From Dolomedes plantarius (lineage: Eukaryota > Arthropoda > Arachnida > Araneae > Dolomedidae), in the NCBI GenBank assembly GCA_907164885.2, contig OU015496.1:103362325-103426324 (forward strand): a stretch of 64,000 bases of DNA, given 5' to 3'. The position numbers and the translations under genes were made by a program. Every line of letters begins with the position of its first letter. The stretch's first letter is position 1. This document shows, one piece after another, positions 47,894 to 58,744 of this stretch. The notes under the pieces are model-generated. The model did not search any database, was not told the origin of the DNA, and was given only the letters and a program-made list of their open reading frames with translations.

Positions 47894-50800
47894 GTGTGCC
47901 ATGACAGTTTCGACTTAAAAATATTAAACGACTCAGACTCCCCGCCAACATTCAATGGACCAACAGGACAAAGCTGGATAGACCTCACAATGACAAAAGG
48001 CATTGAAGATGAACACATAAAAAACTGGAGAGTAAAAGATGACCATAACCTGACGGATCACAACGCAATAACTTTTGAAATAGAATTTGACTCACCAACA
48101 GACTACAAAATATACACAACACGATGGGATATAAAAACATTAAAATGGCCAGAATTTAAAGCTGAACTAAGTGGAAAATTAAAAGACTATGAAGGGAACT
48201 TTCAAACACAAGAACTAGACACCATAGTAAATAAATTCACAGAAGAAATAACAAACCTATGCAAGAAACACAAATTAAAAAATAAAGGTCAAAGAAACGT
48301 CTACTGGTGGTCACCGAAACTAAACATTCAACGTAGAAAAGTCAGGGCACTAAGAAGAAAAATGCAGAGAACAACTGAAGAAAATGAAAGAAGCATCCGT
48401 AAAACAATATACAAAAGAGAAAGAGCAAAATACAAGAAAGCACTGCTCGAGGCAAAAAGAAACACATACAGAGAATACTTGGAGAAAATAACAGTAAAAG
48501 ATACATTCGGAACAATATACAAAATAATAAGAGATAAAACGCACAAGAAACAAATAATAGAAGGAGTAAAAGACGAAAACGGAATACTCCACACAGACAG
48601 CAAAAAAATCGAAAAAATACTGGCAAGCTACCACTTTGAAACAAAAAATGAAAATACAACCTCATCACAAACAAGAAACCAAGCAGCAAACACAGAGAAT
48701 GAAATAACTGGAAAAGAAATAAAAATAATACTACAAGAAATGGCAAAAGACAAAGCGCCAGGCTATGATGGACTCACCACAAGTATAATAGAAGAAATTG
48801 AATTAAGCAACACCGCAACATTAATAGAATTATACAACGCATGCTGGAAAATAGCCAAATTCCCCAAACAATGGAAAACAGCAAAAATAGTCTACTTCCC
48901 AAAAGAAGGAAAAGACCACACACAAGCAAGCAACTATAGACCAATCTGCTTACTACCAGTAATGGGGAAAGTCTACGACAAAATACTCACAAACAGGCTA
49001 GTGGAGCACTTAGAAGAAAACAATTTACTATCAGATAAACAATACGGATTCAGAAGGAATATGGGAACATCAGACGCACTACGCAAGGCATTAAAAACAA
49101 TAAAGGAAAACAGAAAAGCAAAAAACAACACGTGTATGATATCACTGGACATAAAAAGTGCATTCAACTCAATAAAAAGAACAAGATTAATAGAAGAACT
49201 AAAAAAACTAAACCTAGAAGACACCCTACTATACACCATAATAGACTACCTCACAGATAGAAAAATACTACTAACTAATGGCGACTGGGAGTACAACGTC
49301 GGTGTTCCCCAAGGTTCTTCACTCGGCCCCATTCTCTGGCTAATAATCATAAATGAATTACTACAAGACTGCAACAACGACAAAACATACCATCTACAAG
49401 CCTTTGCAGACGACATACTAATATTAATCAAAAGCCCAGTAATATACAAATATCAAGAACTATCCAGAAAAATACTATCCAAATGCGAAGCTTGGGCCAG
49501 AAAAAACGAACTTCAATTTAACGTGAATAAGTGCACCTACACAATCATCACATCAAAAAAAGAAGTATCAAGAAAACCAACAATAAAAATAAACGGAGAA
49601 AACATAAAATACAAAACAGAAATAAAATATCTTGGAGTACTAATAGACAAGGACCTAAACTTCTACAGCCACTTAAAAATGGTGAAAGAAAAATCAATAG
49701 CATTAATGTACAAAATACAAAGGTTCTCAAGAAAAACGTGGGGTCTAAAGCCAGAAATAATAAAAGAAATCTACAAAATAACAATAGAGAAAATCCTGCT
49801 CCACGGAGTACAAGCTTGGTACTATAACACCAAAAAATTCAATAAAAAACTCCAACAAACACAACGCCCACTGCTACTAATGATCACAAAATGCTATAAA
49901 ACAGTGGCTACAGACACGCTAGCAATCTTAGCGGGATGCATACCTCTAGATATTAAAGCTAAGCAAGAACAAGATTGGTACCTACTCTACAAAGAAAGAA
50001 CAGAACAAGAAATAGATGGCGAGAAATATAACTTTGACAACACAGAAACAAAAATCAACAAAATCAGAAAAATAAAAGACATCACAACACACAACTGGGA
50101 CAGAAAACGCACGTATCAAAATGAAGACTATTACTACACAGATGGTTCAAAAATAAACAATCGGGTAGGCGCAGGAGCAATAAGGTACAACAAGCAAGAA
50201 AAAATAAAGAAAATAAAAGAAAGAATATCTGACAACTCGACTTCCTACATAGCGGAAATCCACGCAATGAAAATGGCTATAAACGACGCAAAAGAAGCTG
50301 GACTGACAAAAATAGACCTCTTCACAGACTCACGAAGCGCGCTTCAAGCACTACACTCACACAAGACAGACGACGAAGAAATACAGAACCTGAAAACCAT
50401 CATCAAAACCAATCAAATAGACATAAACTTTCACTGGGTCAAGGCGCATGTTGGACACGAACAAAACGAAGAAGTTGACAAATTAGCTAAAGAAGCCACA
50501 GAATTGGAAATAATCACGAACAGCTACAAAAACAGAAAAGAACACGTGAAAAATTTGCTACACACAGAAGCTTTAAAAACTTGGCAAACCAGATGGAACA
50601 CCTCAGAAAAAGGAAGAAGAGTACACGAAATATATCCAATAATAGCAACAACAAGACTAAAAGGCAACTTCTGGATCAACCAAGCGATAACAGAACACGG
50701 AAGCTTCGGCTCCTACCAAAACAGATTCTTCAACAAACCAGACACATGCACCTGCGGCTTGCCTCAAACAATAGATCATTGCATCTTCCATTGTCCACAC

Positions 50801-50944
50801 TTTCAAGATGAACGCAGAGACCTACCGCCAGGCGCAAACACCTGGCCACCGTCAAAATTCTACAATGACTACTACTGCTCCAAAATATTAATCAAGATGC
50901 TCACAAAATTAATGGCTCAACACTACCCGACTGAAACAACTTAA
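47894..50944 (+). CDS. LINE ORF2 fragment: endonuclease end, reverse transcriptase, RNase H, CCHC
   Basis: 1016 codons open. The true start is lost: the first ~60 residues are the end of an apurinic-type endonuclease (SWIDLTMTKG at about 27-36, DHNAI at 55-59). Reverse transcriptase occupies about 275-620: KAPGYDGL, SNYRPICLLPVMGKVYDKI, LDIKSAFN with Asp419, GVPQGSSLGPILW and FADD at 505-508. RNase H lies at about 745-870 with Asp750 (TDGS), Glu788, Asp812 (FTDSRSALQ) and Asp862 (NEEVDKLAKEA). A CxC...HxxxxC knuckle follows at 952-967. The presence of RNase H and the layout fit the R1/LOA/I group, R1 clade most likely. All catalytic residues are intact, but without the rest of the endonuclease and ORF1 it is not autonomous. 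Confidence 0.9.
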   Translation: MCHDSFDLKILNDSDSPPTFNGPTGQSWIDLTMTKGIEDEHIKNWRVKDDHNLTDHNAITFEIEFDSPTDYKIYTTRWDIKTLKWPEFKAELSGKLKDYEGNFQTQELDTIVNKFTEEITNLCKKHKLKNKGQRNVYWWSPKLNIQRRKVRALRRKMQRTTEENERSIRKTIYKRERAKYKKALLEAKRNTYREYLEKITVKDTFGTIYKIIRDKTHKKQIIEGVKDENGILHTDSKKIEKILASYHFETKNENTTSSQTRNQAANTENEITGKEIKIILQEMAKDKAPGYDGLTTSIIEEIELSNTATLIELYNACWKIAKFPKQWKTAKIVYFPKEGKDHTQASNYRPICLLPVMGKVYDKILTNRLVEHLEENNLLSDKQYGFRRNMGTSDALRKALKTIKENRKAKNNTCMISLDIKSAFNSIKRTRLIEELKKLNLEDTLLYTIIDYLTDRKILLTNGDWEYNVGVPQGSSLGPILWLIIINELLQDCNNDKTYHLQAFADDILILIKSPVIYKYQELSRKILSKCEAWARKNELQFNVNKCTYTIITSKKEVSRKPTIKINGENIKYKTEIKYLGVLIDKDLNFYSHLKMVKEKSIALMYKIQRFSRKTWGLKPEIIKEIYKITIEKILLHGVQAWYYNTKKFNKKLQQTQRPLLLMITKCYKTVATDTLAILAGCIPLDIKAKQEQDWYLLYKERTEQEIDGEKYNFDNTETKINKIRKIKDITTHNWDRKRTYQNEDYYYTDGSKINNRVGAGAIRYNKQEKIKKIKERISDNSTSYIAEIHAMKMAINDAKEAGLTKIDLFTDSRSALQALHSHKTDDEEIQNLKTIIKTNQIDINFHWVKAHVGHEQNEEVDKLAKEATELEIITNSYKNRKEHVKNLLHTEALKTWQTRWNTSEKGRRVHEIYPIIATTRLKGNFWINQAITEHGSFGSYQNRFFNKPDTCTCGLPQTIDHCIFHCPHFQDERRDLPPGANTWPPSKFYNDYYCSKILIKMLTKLMAQHYPTETT

Positions 50945-51109
50945 ACGCATTGTCACCTGCTCACATACAACTTCTTCACACTCCAAGGTTACATCAACTA
51001 AACAAATGCAACTTCAACAACAAAAGAGCAACAGTAACACTCATTGTAACAATATTATGTATCAGTCATACACTGTATCCTAATGTAACCATTGTACTAT
51101 TGTAACCTA

Positions 51110-51151
<42 letters not shown>

Positions 51152-51171
51152 AAAAAAAAAAAAAAAAAAAA
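47894..51171 (+). mobile_element. 5'-truncated LINE with poly(A) tail
   Basis: A non-LTR retrotransposon inserted into a repeat whose uninterrupted relative is at about 53977-54080. The left junction is near 47906: GACAGTTT then leaves the relative. The 3' end carries A37-GG-A20 at 51113-51171. The 5' end cuts the endonuclease domain. The sense strand is extremely A-rich. Its long intact frame indicates a recent insertion. Confidence 0.88.
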
Positions 51172-51932
51172 TGGACACGGAGTCGCAGAACCACACGAAC
51201 GCAAAAGCTAGACGAAATGCAGCTGGACGACTCAATGCAAAAAAGGTAAACTAGATTTTAATCCCCCTCAAAATTAAAGAACGTAAACAAATTGGCTCTC
51301 ATTCCTCCACCAAGATTGGTAATTAAACTAATACCTTATCTACTATAGATCGCAATTATGGTGAATGCATCCAAGAAAACCTCAGACAATTCCAATAGTA
51401 AAAAATCAAACGAAAAGCTAAAACTAAGACTCATGAGTGAACGGTATCTTAATTATTGGCGTTAGCCGGCAACGACTAGATACCATGCGGCCGTTTTGCC
51501 GGGCAGGTTAACGTCAAACGATCAGTAATCAGCTCCCTAGTATGCCTCACGGCAGGTCTGTTATCCATTGTGATTATAGTTAAAAAATACAAAAAATAAA
51601 CTTGTCAAGACGACGATTTTATTCTCATTGACGGTTTACATTTTAAACTGAAGTACGACTGATTACATTCGCATTCATTATTTCACGGTTCGTTCAGCAG
51701 TAAAACGAGTATCGAAGACTCGGTTAAACAACATGAAATTACTGTAAAAATAGGGTTTAAATACAATAAATACATACAAATACAGATTTTTTAGAACCTC
51801 ACATCACCGAGCTTAAACCTCTTAACCCCCTGCACGAAGGCTCACTTAACATAGATCACTAAAAAAATTTACAAAAAATTTCAAATTGAACTTAAAACAC
51901 GTTAGAAACCAAAAATTAAAAGTTGCCTTCAG
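51172..51932. other. Spacer after the LINE tail
   Basis: 51172-51582 starts ATGGACACGG directly after the poly(A) and matches neither flank of the LINE target. From about 51583 the target repeat resumes (AAATAAACTTGTCAAGACGA, matching 54055 onward) and is recognisable to about 51700. Confidence 0.5.
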
Positions 51933-53809
51933 GTTGTTGTAGACTAACCCTATTGGTTTCGCTCTCCTCAGTGTTAGCCTATGGAGAAAATTTGTCTCTT
52001 ATTTACATCTATATAAATGCTGATAATCCAACAAAAATGGTATTTTAAGATAGCCTGAACTTTTCTGCACCTTGCAACAGGATTCATTATATGAATTTCT
52101 TCCACCAAAGGAATTTATGATCGTTTAAAACACACTATACCTGAACTTTTCTGCACCTTGCAACACGATTCATTATATAAATTTCTTCCTCCAAAGGAAT
52201 TTATGATCGTTTAAAACACACTATTCCTGAACTTTTCTGCACCTTGCAACAGGATTCATTTTATAAATTTCTTCCTCCAAAGGAATTTATGATCGTTTAA
52301 AACACACTATTCCTGAACTTTTCTGCACCTTGCAACAGGATTCATTATATAAATTTCTTCCTCCAAAGGAATTTATGATCGTTTAAAACACACTATTCCT
52401 GAACTTTTCTGCACCTTGCAACAGGATTCATTTTATAAATTTCTTCCACCAAAGGAATTTATGATCGTTTAAAACACACTATACCTGAACTTTCCTGCAC
52501 CTTGCAACACGATTCATTATATAAATTTCTTCCTCCAAAGGAATTTATGATCGTTTAAAACACACTATTCCTGAACTTTTCTGCACCTTGCAACAGGATT
52601 CATTTTATAAATTTCTTCCACCAAAGGAATTTATGATCGTTTAAAACACACTATACCTGAATTTTCCTGCACCTTGCAACACGATTCATTATATAAATTT
52701 CTTCCTCCAAAGGAATTTATGATCGTTTAAAACACACTATTCCTGAACTTTTCTGCACCTTGCAACAGGATTCATTTTATAAATTTCTTCCACCAAAGGA
52801 ATTTATGATCGTTTAAAACACACTATACCTGAACTTTCCTGCACCTTGCAACACGATTCATTATATAAATTTCTTCCTCCAAAGGAATTTATGATCGTTT
52901 AAAACACACTATTCCTGAACTTTTCTGCACCTTGCAACAGGATTCATTTTATAAATTTCTTCCACCAAAAAAATTTATGATCGTTTAAAACAGATACCAG
53001 ATTTTTTCTCCGATACATAGGGGTAGATACTCGGGCAATGTAACAGCTTCCATCCATTTACTGTTGTCACCCTTAATGCTAAGGGCGTTTCATCACTGTT
53101 GAATTATCAGCTTTAAAATTCAATTAAAAATTGAAAATTTAAGATATATACTTGAAATGAGGTTTATATGAATAAGAAAGCTTTCAGCTTCCAGATGATG
53201 CAAATATTTTCTTTGTAAGATAAAAACTCGAGGAGCATCGATATTACATCCACATAGGGGACGATATTTCTTGAAAAACTGTGTTTCATTTTTTGAGGAA
53301 AATGTTAGTCTATTTTAAAATATGTTTAAACAAATGAGGTCTAGTTTGAAAGAGAAATGTCTGTAGTCTTAGATTGTAAAAAAGATCAAAATTCTACGAT
53401 CATTTTTTGGCGAGTTATCGTAATCTGAAGATGAAAAAGTCAATATTTTCCCACAAAACATAAAATTTAAAAAATGCTTAAAATCCAACGATGATGAGAC
53501 ATGTCTTACTTTGGTCCCCCATTTTTCTGAATCCATTGTTATCGCTCTCGACCCTATACCCCCAGCGATTTCGGAGGAGATAGCGTCACAAGATTTTGAC
53601 AGCGACAGCGGGAGATACTTTTTTTTAGAATAGAGAGATTATTTGCCTTTTAAAAAATGAAAAATGCCCGAATAGATAAAATTTCCCTCACTATTACGGC
53701 GTACAATTTTGTAAAAAAAATCCTTAAACCCAACTCGGCAGTCATCGGACACATTTTCCCTATAGGTTAACATTGAGGCGAGCTAATCCAATAGAGTTAG
53801 TACACAACA
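51933..53809. mobile_element. TIR element expanded by an internal minisatellite
   Basis: Ends TGTTGTAGACTAACCCTATT and, from the right, TGTTGTGTACTAACTCTATT, with the similarity running on through CCTATGGAGAAAATTTGTC. It is the same family as the 0.4-kb element at 55231-55642, but its interior holds eleven 86-bp units. No coding capacity. Confidence 0.75.
52053..52995. repeat. 86-bp minisatellite, 11 copies, dimeric higher order
   Basis: Units begin CCTGAACTTTTCTGCACC at 52053, 52140, 52226, 52312, 52398, 52484, 52570, 52656, 52742, 52828 and 52914. From 52484 on, two unit types alternate: one with CAACACGATTCATTATATAA and CTTCCTCC, the other with CAACAGGATTCATTTTATAA and CTTCCACC. This makes a 172-bp dimer repeated three times. 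Confidence 0.97.
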
Positions 53810-54436
53810 TCCTCAATATATGTATAGTCATGATAGGCTATTGACAATTTAATATTTTCTACACCCAAGCGTATTCCCATAACTTTAGCATAATAATTTT
53901 AAAAGTACTTCGCATTATATGGCAATAATAATGAAGTTTGGGGATTCTTTGAAGTTAAATGCCTCAAAATATAACTCCAATTCCCAAACGAATTTTTTTT
54001 TCTGCACTCATTCTGAAAAGAGTGTCACGACAGTTTAATGTTGAAAAAGACAAAAAAATAAACTTGCCAAGACGAGGAATTTGTGTAACATTAATTGTTT
54101 ACATTTTAAACTGAAGTACGATTGATTACTTTTAGTATTCATGGAGATTTTGCATTCATTATGTCTCGGAATAATTTAAGACAAGTTTTCTTTTTGAACA
54201 AAAAAGTCTTTACTGGCTCTATTCCTTCACTGAATGAATGGTAAGTGAAGAGTTGAAAATGTAAAGCATCGTTTTCGTACTTTTGGAATAAAATTATCTA
54301 CTATTATATTCAGACTAGAAAACAGACAGTTACTTTATTCTAATAAATGATGTTAGATACTTAAATTAAAGAGAATCTTTTCTTTAATGACTGAATTATA
54401 CTTCATCCATTGTTTGTCAGAATAATTATAAGAGAG
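53810..54436. repeat. Copy of the LINE target repeat (empty site)
   Basis: About 53930-54180 matches the sequences left and right of the LINE: CCCAAACGAATTTTTTT and GACAGTTT pair with 47858-47906, and AAATAAACTTGCCAAGACGA then TTTACATTTTAAACTGAAGT with 51590 onward. The remainder to 54436 is unassigned. Confidence 0.7.
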
Positions 54437-54862
54437 TTATTGTCCTGAAATGAAGTCTTTACTAACTTGGAGTCCCCTACTGTAAATGGCACACACAGTT
54501 TCTGTTGTTTCCAGTCCCCTTGGACTAGGAAAGTCTACACCAAGTCCAAAGGACCTAGGTCCTTTGCGAAGGGTAGCTTCACTTTTAGGTGAGGTACCAC
54601 TAGGGCTGAAGTCTGACTTGACCTTCAAGAACATCGGTCCCGTAATTTTGAACAGAGTCAAGTGACGACACCCGAACATTTGATCCCGCACCTCCAGAGG
54701 TAAATTTGAGAACTTGGAGGACATTGCAGCCACGACCTATTTTACGTGCCCCGGCCACCATTAGTGAACATGGCGGTGGAGTTTCAGAGAACGAGCATCG
54801 AACCAGGGACGTTCAGATCACTGGCTCGATGCCTTTGATAACCGCGCCCTCTACACAGTTTC
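54437..54862 (-). mobile_element. tRNA-derived SINE, second type
   Basis: On the minus strand the head reads GGGCGCGGTTATCAAAGGCA and, about 40 bases on, CCTGGTTCGATGCTCG, a good pol III B box (GGTTCGA). The body continues for about 350 bases with GGTGGCCGGGGCACG and GAAGGTCAAGTCAGACTTC. Its ORF-like reading is an artefact. It is not a tRNA gene because the stems do not pair. Tail and duplication not defined. Confidence 0.55.
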
Positions 54863-55230
54863 TTAATGTCAGGAATAAATATTAAATTGTTGCAACTAAT
54901 TTCGAGCTAATTAATAGTTCATATTTAGGCTGAGGAGCATTAGGTTGATTGTCTCTGTGGAAAATTCGCAAATGCAAGGATTATCCAATTCTTTGATATT
55001 AATAGGTAAGACAACAGTATATTCTAGCAGAACGTCATGGGAGGCATAAGGAGCGACCATGCGAAAGGAGAATCGCTCGAAAGAGAAATTTTATGGCTAC
55101 TATCCCCCACAGAACGCACTCGTTAACAAAACCAACAAATAAGGCACAAAGTTTGAGAAAAAGGCAGAATAGGGAACAGAACAGACGTAATGATGAAAAG
55201 CAGGGGAGAAATAAAGGAATCATATTAAGG
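54863..55230. repeat. Part of the dispersed repeat shared with 41.08-42.13 kb
   Basis: Shows CTAATTAATAGTTC and AGAACGTCATGGGAGGC, matching the order of similar segments after 41100. Not coding. Confidence 0.5.
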
Positions 55231-55642
55231 CTCGTGTATACTAACCCTATTGGATTCGCTCACATTAATATTAACCTATGGAGAAAATTTGTATACTATT
55301 TACAACTACATAAATGCTGATAATCTAATAAAAATAGTATTTTCAGAGAGCTTGAATTTTTCTGCACCTTACAGCATGATTCATTTTATAAATATCGTCC
55401 ACCAAAGACATTTAGAAGCGTTTAAAATACACTGTACCAGATTTTCCCCCGAATAGTTTAAATTTTAAAATATTGTTCGCATTTTCTTTTTAAACGGAAA
55501 AGGCCCCAAGGTGTAAAATTTCTTTTCTATATTACTTAGTAGAATTAAAAAAATCTTTCAATCCAAGTCGGCAATCCTTGGACAAATTTTCTACATAGGT
55601 TAACATTGAGGTGAGCGAATCCAATAGGGTTAGTATACAGCA
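55231..55642. mobile_element. TIR MITE, unexpanded sister of 51933-53809
   Basis: The ends GTATACTAACCCTATTGGAT are inverted at 55638, with TIRs extending about 60 bases into CCTATGGAGAAAATTTGT. A single unit resembling the 86-bp minisatellite lies at about 55355-55440 (TTTTTCTGCACCTTACAGCA). No coding capacity. Confidence 0.8.
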
Positions 55643-56021
55643 GTCTTAAAGTACGAAGGCACCTCAATATTTTCAGGCAGTATAATAAAGATCTGAAGAT
55701 ATGCCATCGACTAAATCAGGGGATTTTTTATTATTATAAACAGCAAAGTTTTCTTGGAAATTTAATTCGGATGCGGAGTTAGTACGCTGAACAATTTTCT
55801 CTTCAGAAAACTTAAATTTATGTATGCATACCCAGGAGCGTTTCGCTATAACTGATTTAGATCATTCTTGGTTATTAACGTACCCAGAATTCTATTTTAA
55901 GCGCGTGTCAAGGGCACGTTTAATTTGATTTGAACTGGACAAATAAAAATTGACCCAAGTTATGCTATTAACACCCCATTTTAAAAAATTTAGGTTATGG
56001 GGTGAAAACGAAATTTAGTAG
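55643..56021. repeat. Continuation of the dispersed repeat; hAT-MITE empty site
   Basis: Contains ATTTAGATCATTCTTGGTTA near 55857 and TTATTAACGTACCCA just after, the uninterrupted version of the 41349-41907 insertion site. Confidence 0.6.
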
Positions 56022-57141
56022 ATTTATTATTCTTTCTAATGTCTCCTGGCTAAAAGTTCCAGTCCTGGTCCATATAGGCTTCGGGCGGAAGTGTGCGGTT
56101 CAGGTTTGTATAGCACCACAAGGATCAGATTCCGTCTGAGCTACACTGGTGTAAGAAATTAAGAGAATTTGCAGACTTGGTCGATTATCTCTAGAACTAT
56201 TGTGCCGATTTTAATGAAATCTGATATAATACACACGCTGATATAATACATCTGATTGTAATACACACGCATGATCGTACGTAACACTCTTTGGAGTCGG
56301 AAGGTATGAAACAGAGGTTGCAAAATAAACAAAAAAATAGGTTAATAGATGGGTTAATTTTGCAGCAATCGGTTAATTTCAAATTGTAACAGTAAAAATG
56401 AGCAACCACCAACGTTTAGATGATGGAATGAGGTGGCGAATTGTGGGGAGGCTAGAAGCAGGCCAATCTCAAGTCCTAATTTGTTCAATTTAACGCCCAG
56501 CGTCGTGTGTAACTTATGGAAACAGTTCCGGGATACCGGATCCATCGAGAGAAAGCCTGGGCAAGGTCGTCCAAGAACCACAACGGCCAGAGAAAATCGC
56601 CATTTGTCGATTATAGCGAGGCGTAACAGAAGTGCTACAGCTTCTCAGCTCTCTCGTGATTTGTATGCAGACGCAGGAACCCGTGTATCAAGGGTGACTG
56701 TTTCCAAAAGACTTCATGAAAGAGGGTTGTTTGCAAGAAGACCTGCTGTTTGCGTCCCTCTCATTTCTACGAACAGGAGAATCCGTTTATCATGGTGCAG
56801 AGAGCATAGAGATTGGAGTATGGATCAATGGGTGACCGTTCTCTTCACTGATGAGTCCCGGTACAGCCTAAACACCAATTCTCGCCGTACGTTCATATGG
56901 AGAGAACCAGGGACCCGCTACCTACCCTCCAATGTCCGCGAAATCGACCATTATGGCGGAGGAGATTTAATGGTCTGGGCAGGCATCATGTTGGATGGCC
57001 GCACACCTCTCCATGTCTTTCAAAAAGGCACTGTGACTGGTGTGAGGTATAGGGATGAGGTCTTGGAGCCCTATGTTCACCTTTTCAGGGGTGCAGTTGT
57101 CCCTGAGTTCATTTTAATGGACTTTAACGCGAGACCACATA

Positions 57142-58744
57142 CAGTGTGTAACAAAATTATAAGACCACTGTGGATTTTATGATTTTTACTATAAATAGTA
57201 TAATTTTTTTAAAATTAAATTAGGTTGATGTTAATAAATGAAATAAAAAATATATGTATATTATTTTTAAGAGATATTTAAATATATTAATTATTTTATC
57301 AACAATTTCAAATTTTTCCAATCAAATATCTGTAACAAAATTATAAGACCACTAGTTAAAACAAATTTTTTTAATAAAACTAATATGATGTTGATCTACC
57401 ATTTTTCTGAATAACTTCAAATACTGGATTTTTCATTGAATTAATTAGGTTTTCGATCAAATATTTGGGAATTTTGTCCCATTCATCCATGATAGCTAGT
57501 TCCAATTCATACACAGAATCATACTGACGGTTATTTGCATACACATGACGAGCCAAATGACCCCACAAGTTTTTGGTGGGATTCAGGTCTGAACTAAGGC
57601 TTGGCCAGTTTAAGACTTCGATTTTTTCTTTTTGAAATCAGATTTAGTTGATTTAGACACATGTCATGGCGCATTGTCTTGCTGAAATTTCCTGTTTGAT
57701 CCTCCTAAAAATGAGCCAAAAGGTATAAGGTGTTGGTAAAGTAGTTGTTGATAACAAATGGAGTCCATTTTTCCAAGAACTAGCTGCAGATCACATTTCC
57801 CATCATATGCAAAAGCTCCCCACACCATCACAGAGCCACCACCCATCTGTCTACTGAAGAAAACCCGAGGTTCCATTCGTAAATCATGCCAGTAGGAAAT
57901 ATTACCATCTGGGCCATCCAAATTAAATTTTTTTTCGTCGGAAAAAATAATATTTTTCCAAGCAGCATCCCAGGTCATGACTTCCTTCGCCCACTTCAGC
58001 CTTCCTTCTTTATGATGCTTTAACAGTCTTGGTTTTCTTTTTAATTTCCGAAGAGCAACATTTGAATTTGATCTTAAAGTGCGCCAGACTGTCATATGTG
58101 AAATAGTTTTACTTGTCTGCTGTGTTATTTTACGAGTAGACAAGTTCTGTTTCGTTGCAAGCTTGAAAATTTGTCTATTATCGCGAGCTGATAATTTACT
58201 CTTTCTGCAAGATCTTTTATATTTTCCATAAAAATCTCTTTTACTTAAAACGTTATGAATAGCAGTTTTAGAACGTTTAAGTATCTTACTTATTTCACGT
58301 TCTGATTTTTCAGAGCCCTTATAAAACCAAATTTTTCGAACTTCTAGTTCAGATAATTTTCTTCCACGCGGCATTGTGAATTTCCTATTAAAAACAAACA
58401 AATTAAATTCTATTTTCTTTTACAATATTATCGTTTGGATTTTTTTGTGATGTAAAGTTACAGTTTATCTACGATTTTGAAAGAAAAAATAAAATAGTTT
58501 TAAAAACGCAAAGGATTTTAAATAAAAAAATAAGTGGTCTTATATTTATGTTACACCAAGATTTCAAAAAATCATTTGCTGTGTGAAATTAATTCAATTT
58601 TTTTTCCTTTAAGAGATTTATTTGAGAAAATATAACTTTTTTCATTTGCTTCAAATTTTAAAATTACTCATTTTATGCAGTGTAATATTAATATGAGTGA
58701 TATGAGTGATATTTTGGGTGGTCTTATAATTATGTTACACACTG
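57142..58744 (-). mobile_element. Tc1-like element (inner) with IR/DR ends
   Basis: 1603 bp, TA at 57140-57141 and 58745-58746. Outer ends CAGTGTGTAACAAAATTATA on the left and the complement of TATAATTATGTTACACACTG on the right. A second copy of TGTAACAAAATTATAAGACC lies about 190 bases inside the left end (57331) and a matching inverse one near 58532-58553. Each end therefore carries two direct repeats, the IR/DR arrangement known from Sleeping Beauty-type Tc1 elements. Confidence 0.92.
57380..58374 (-). pseudogene. Transposase of the inner Tc1 element, inactivated
   Basis: The ATG at 58374 starts MPRGRKLSELEVRKIWFYKG. It is open through the HTH domains, FSDEKKF (first Asp) and QQDNAP (second Asp) to a TGA at 57664-57666. 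Beyond it a frameshift near 57630 leads to the last piece, which ends SRS/STSY-like at 57380. The third catalytic residue is lost: DLNPTKNLW has Lys where Glu is expected. Confidence 0.88.

Noticed and set aside
48328..50267. Several minus-strand frames of 60-134 codons opposite the LINE ORF
   Set aside because: Shadows of the A-rich sense strand, which gives Phe/Leu-rich antisense readings.
52053..52995. Evenly spaced repeats resembling a CRISPR array
   Set aside because: The 86-bp units are contiguous without unique spacers, and the DNA is eukaryotic; it is a minisatellite.
54800..54862. Possible tRNA gene on the minus strand (also 23179-23250 and 59400-59473)
   Set aside because: A- and B-box-like motifs are present but the cloverleaf stems do not pair and longer bodies follow, so these are SINE heads.
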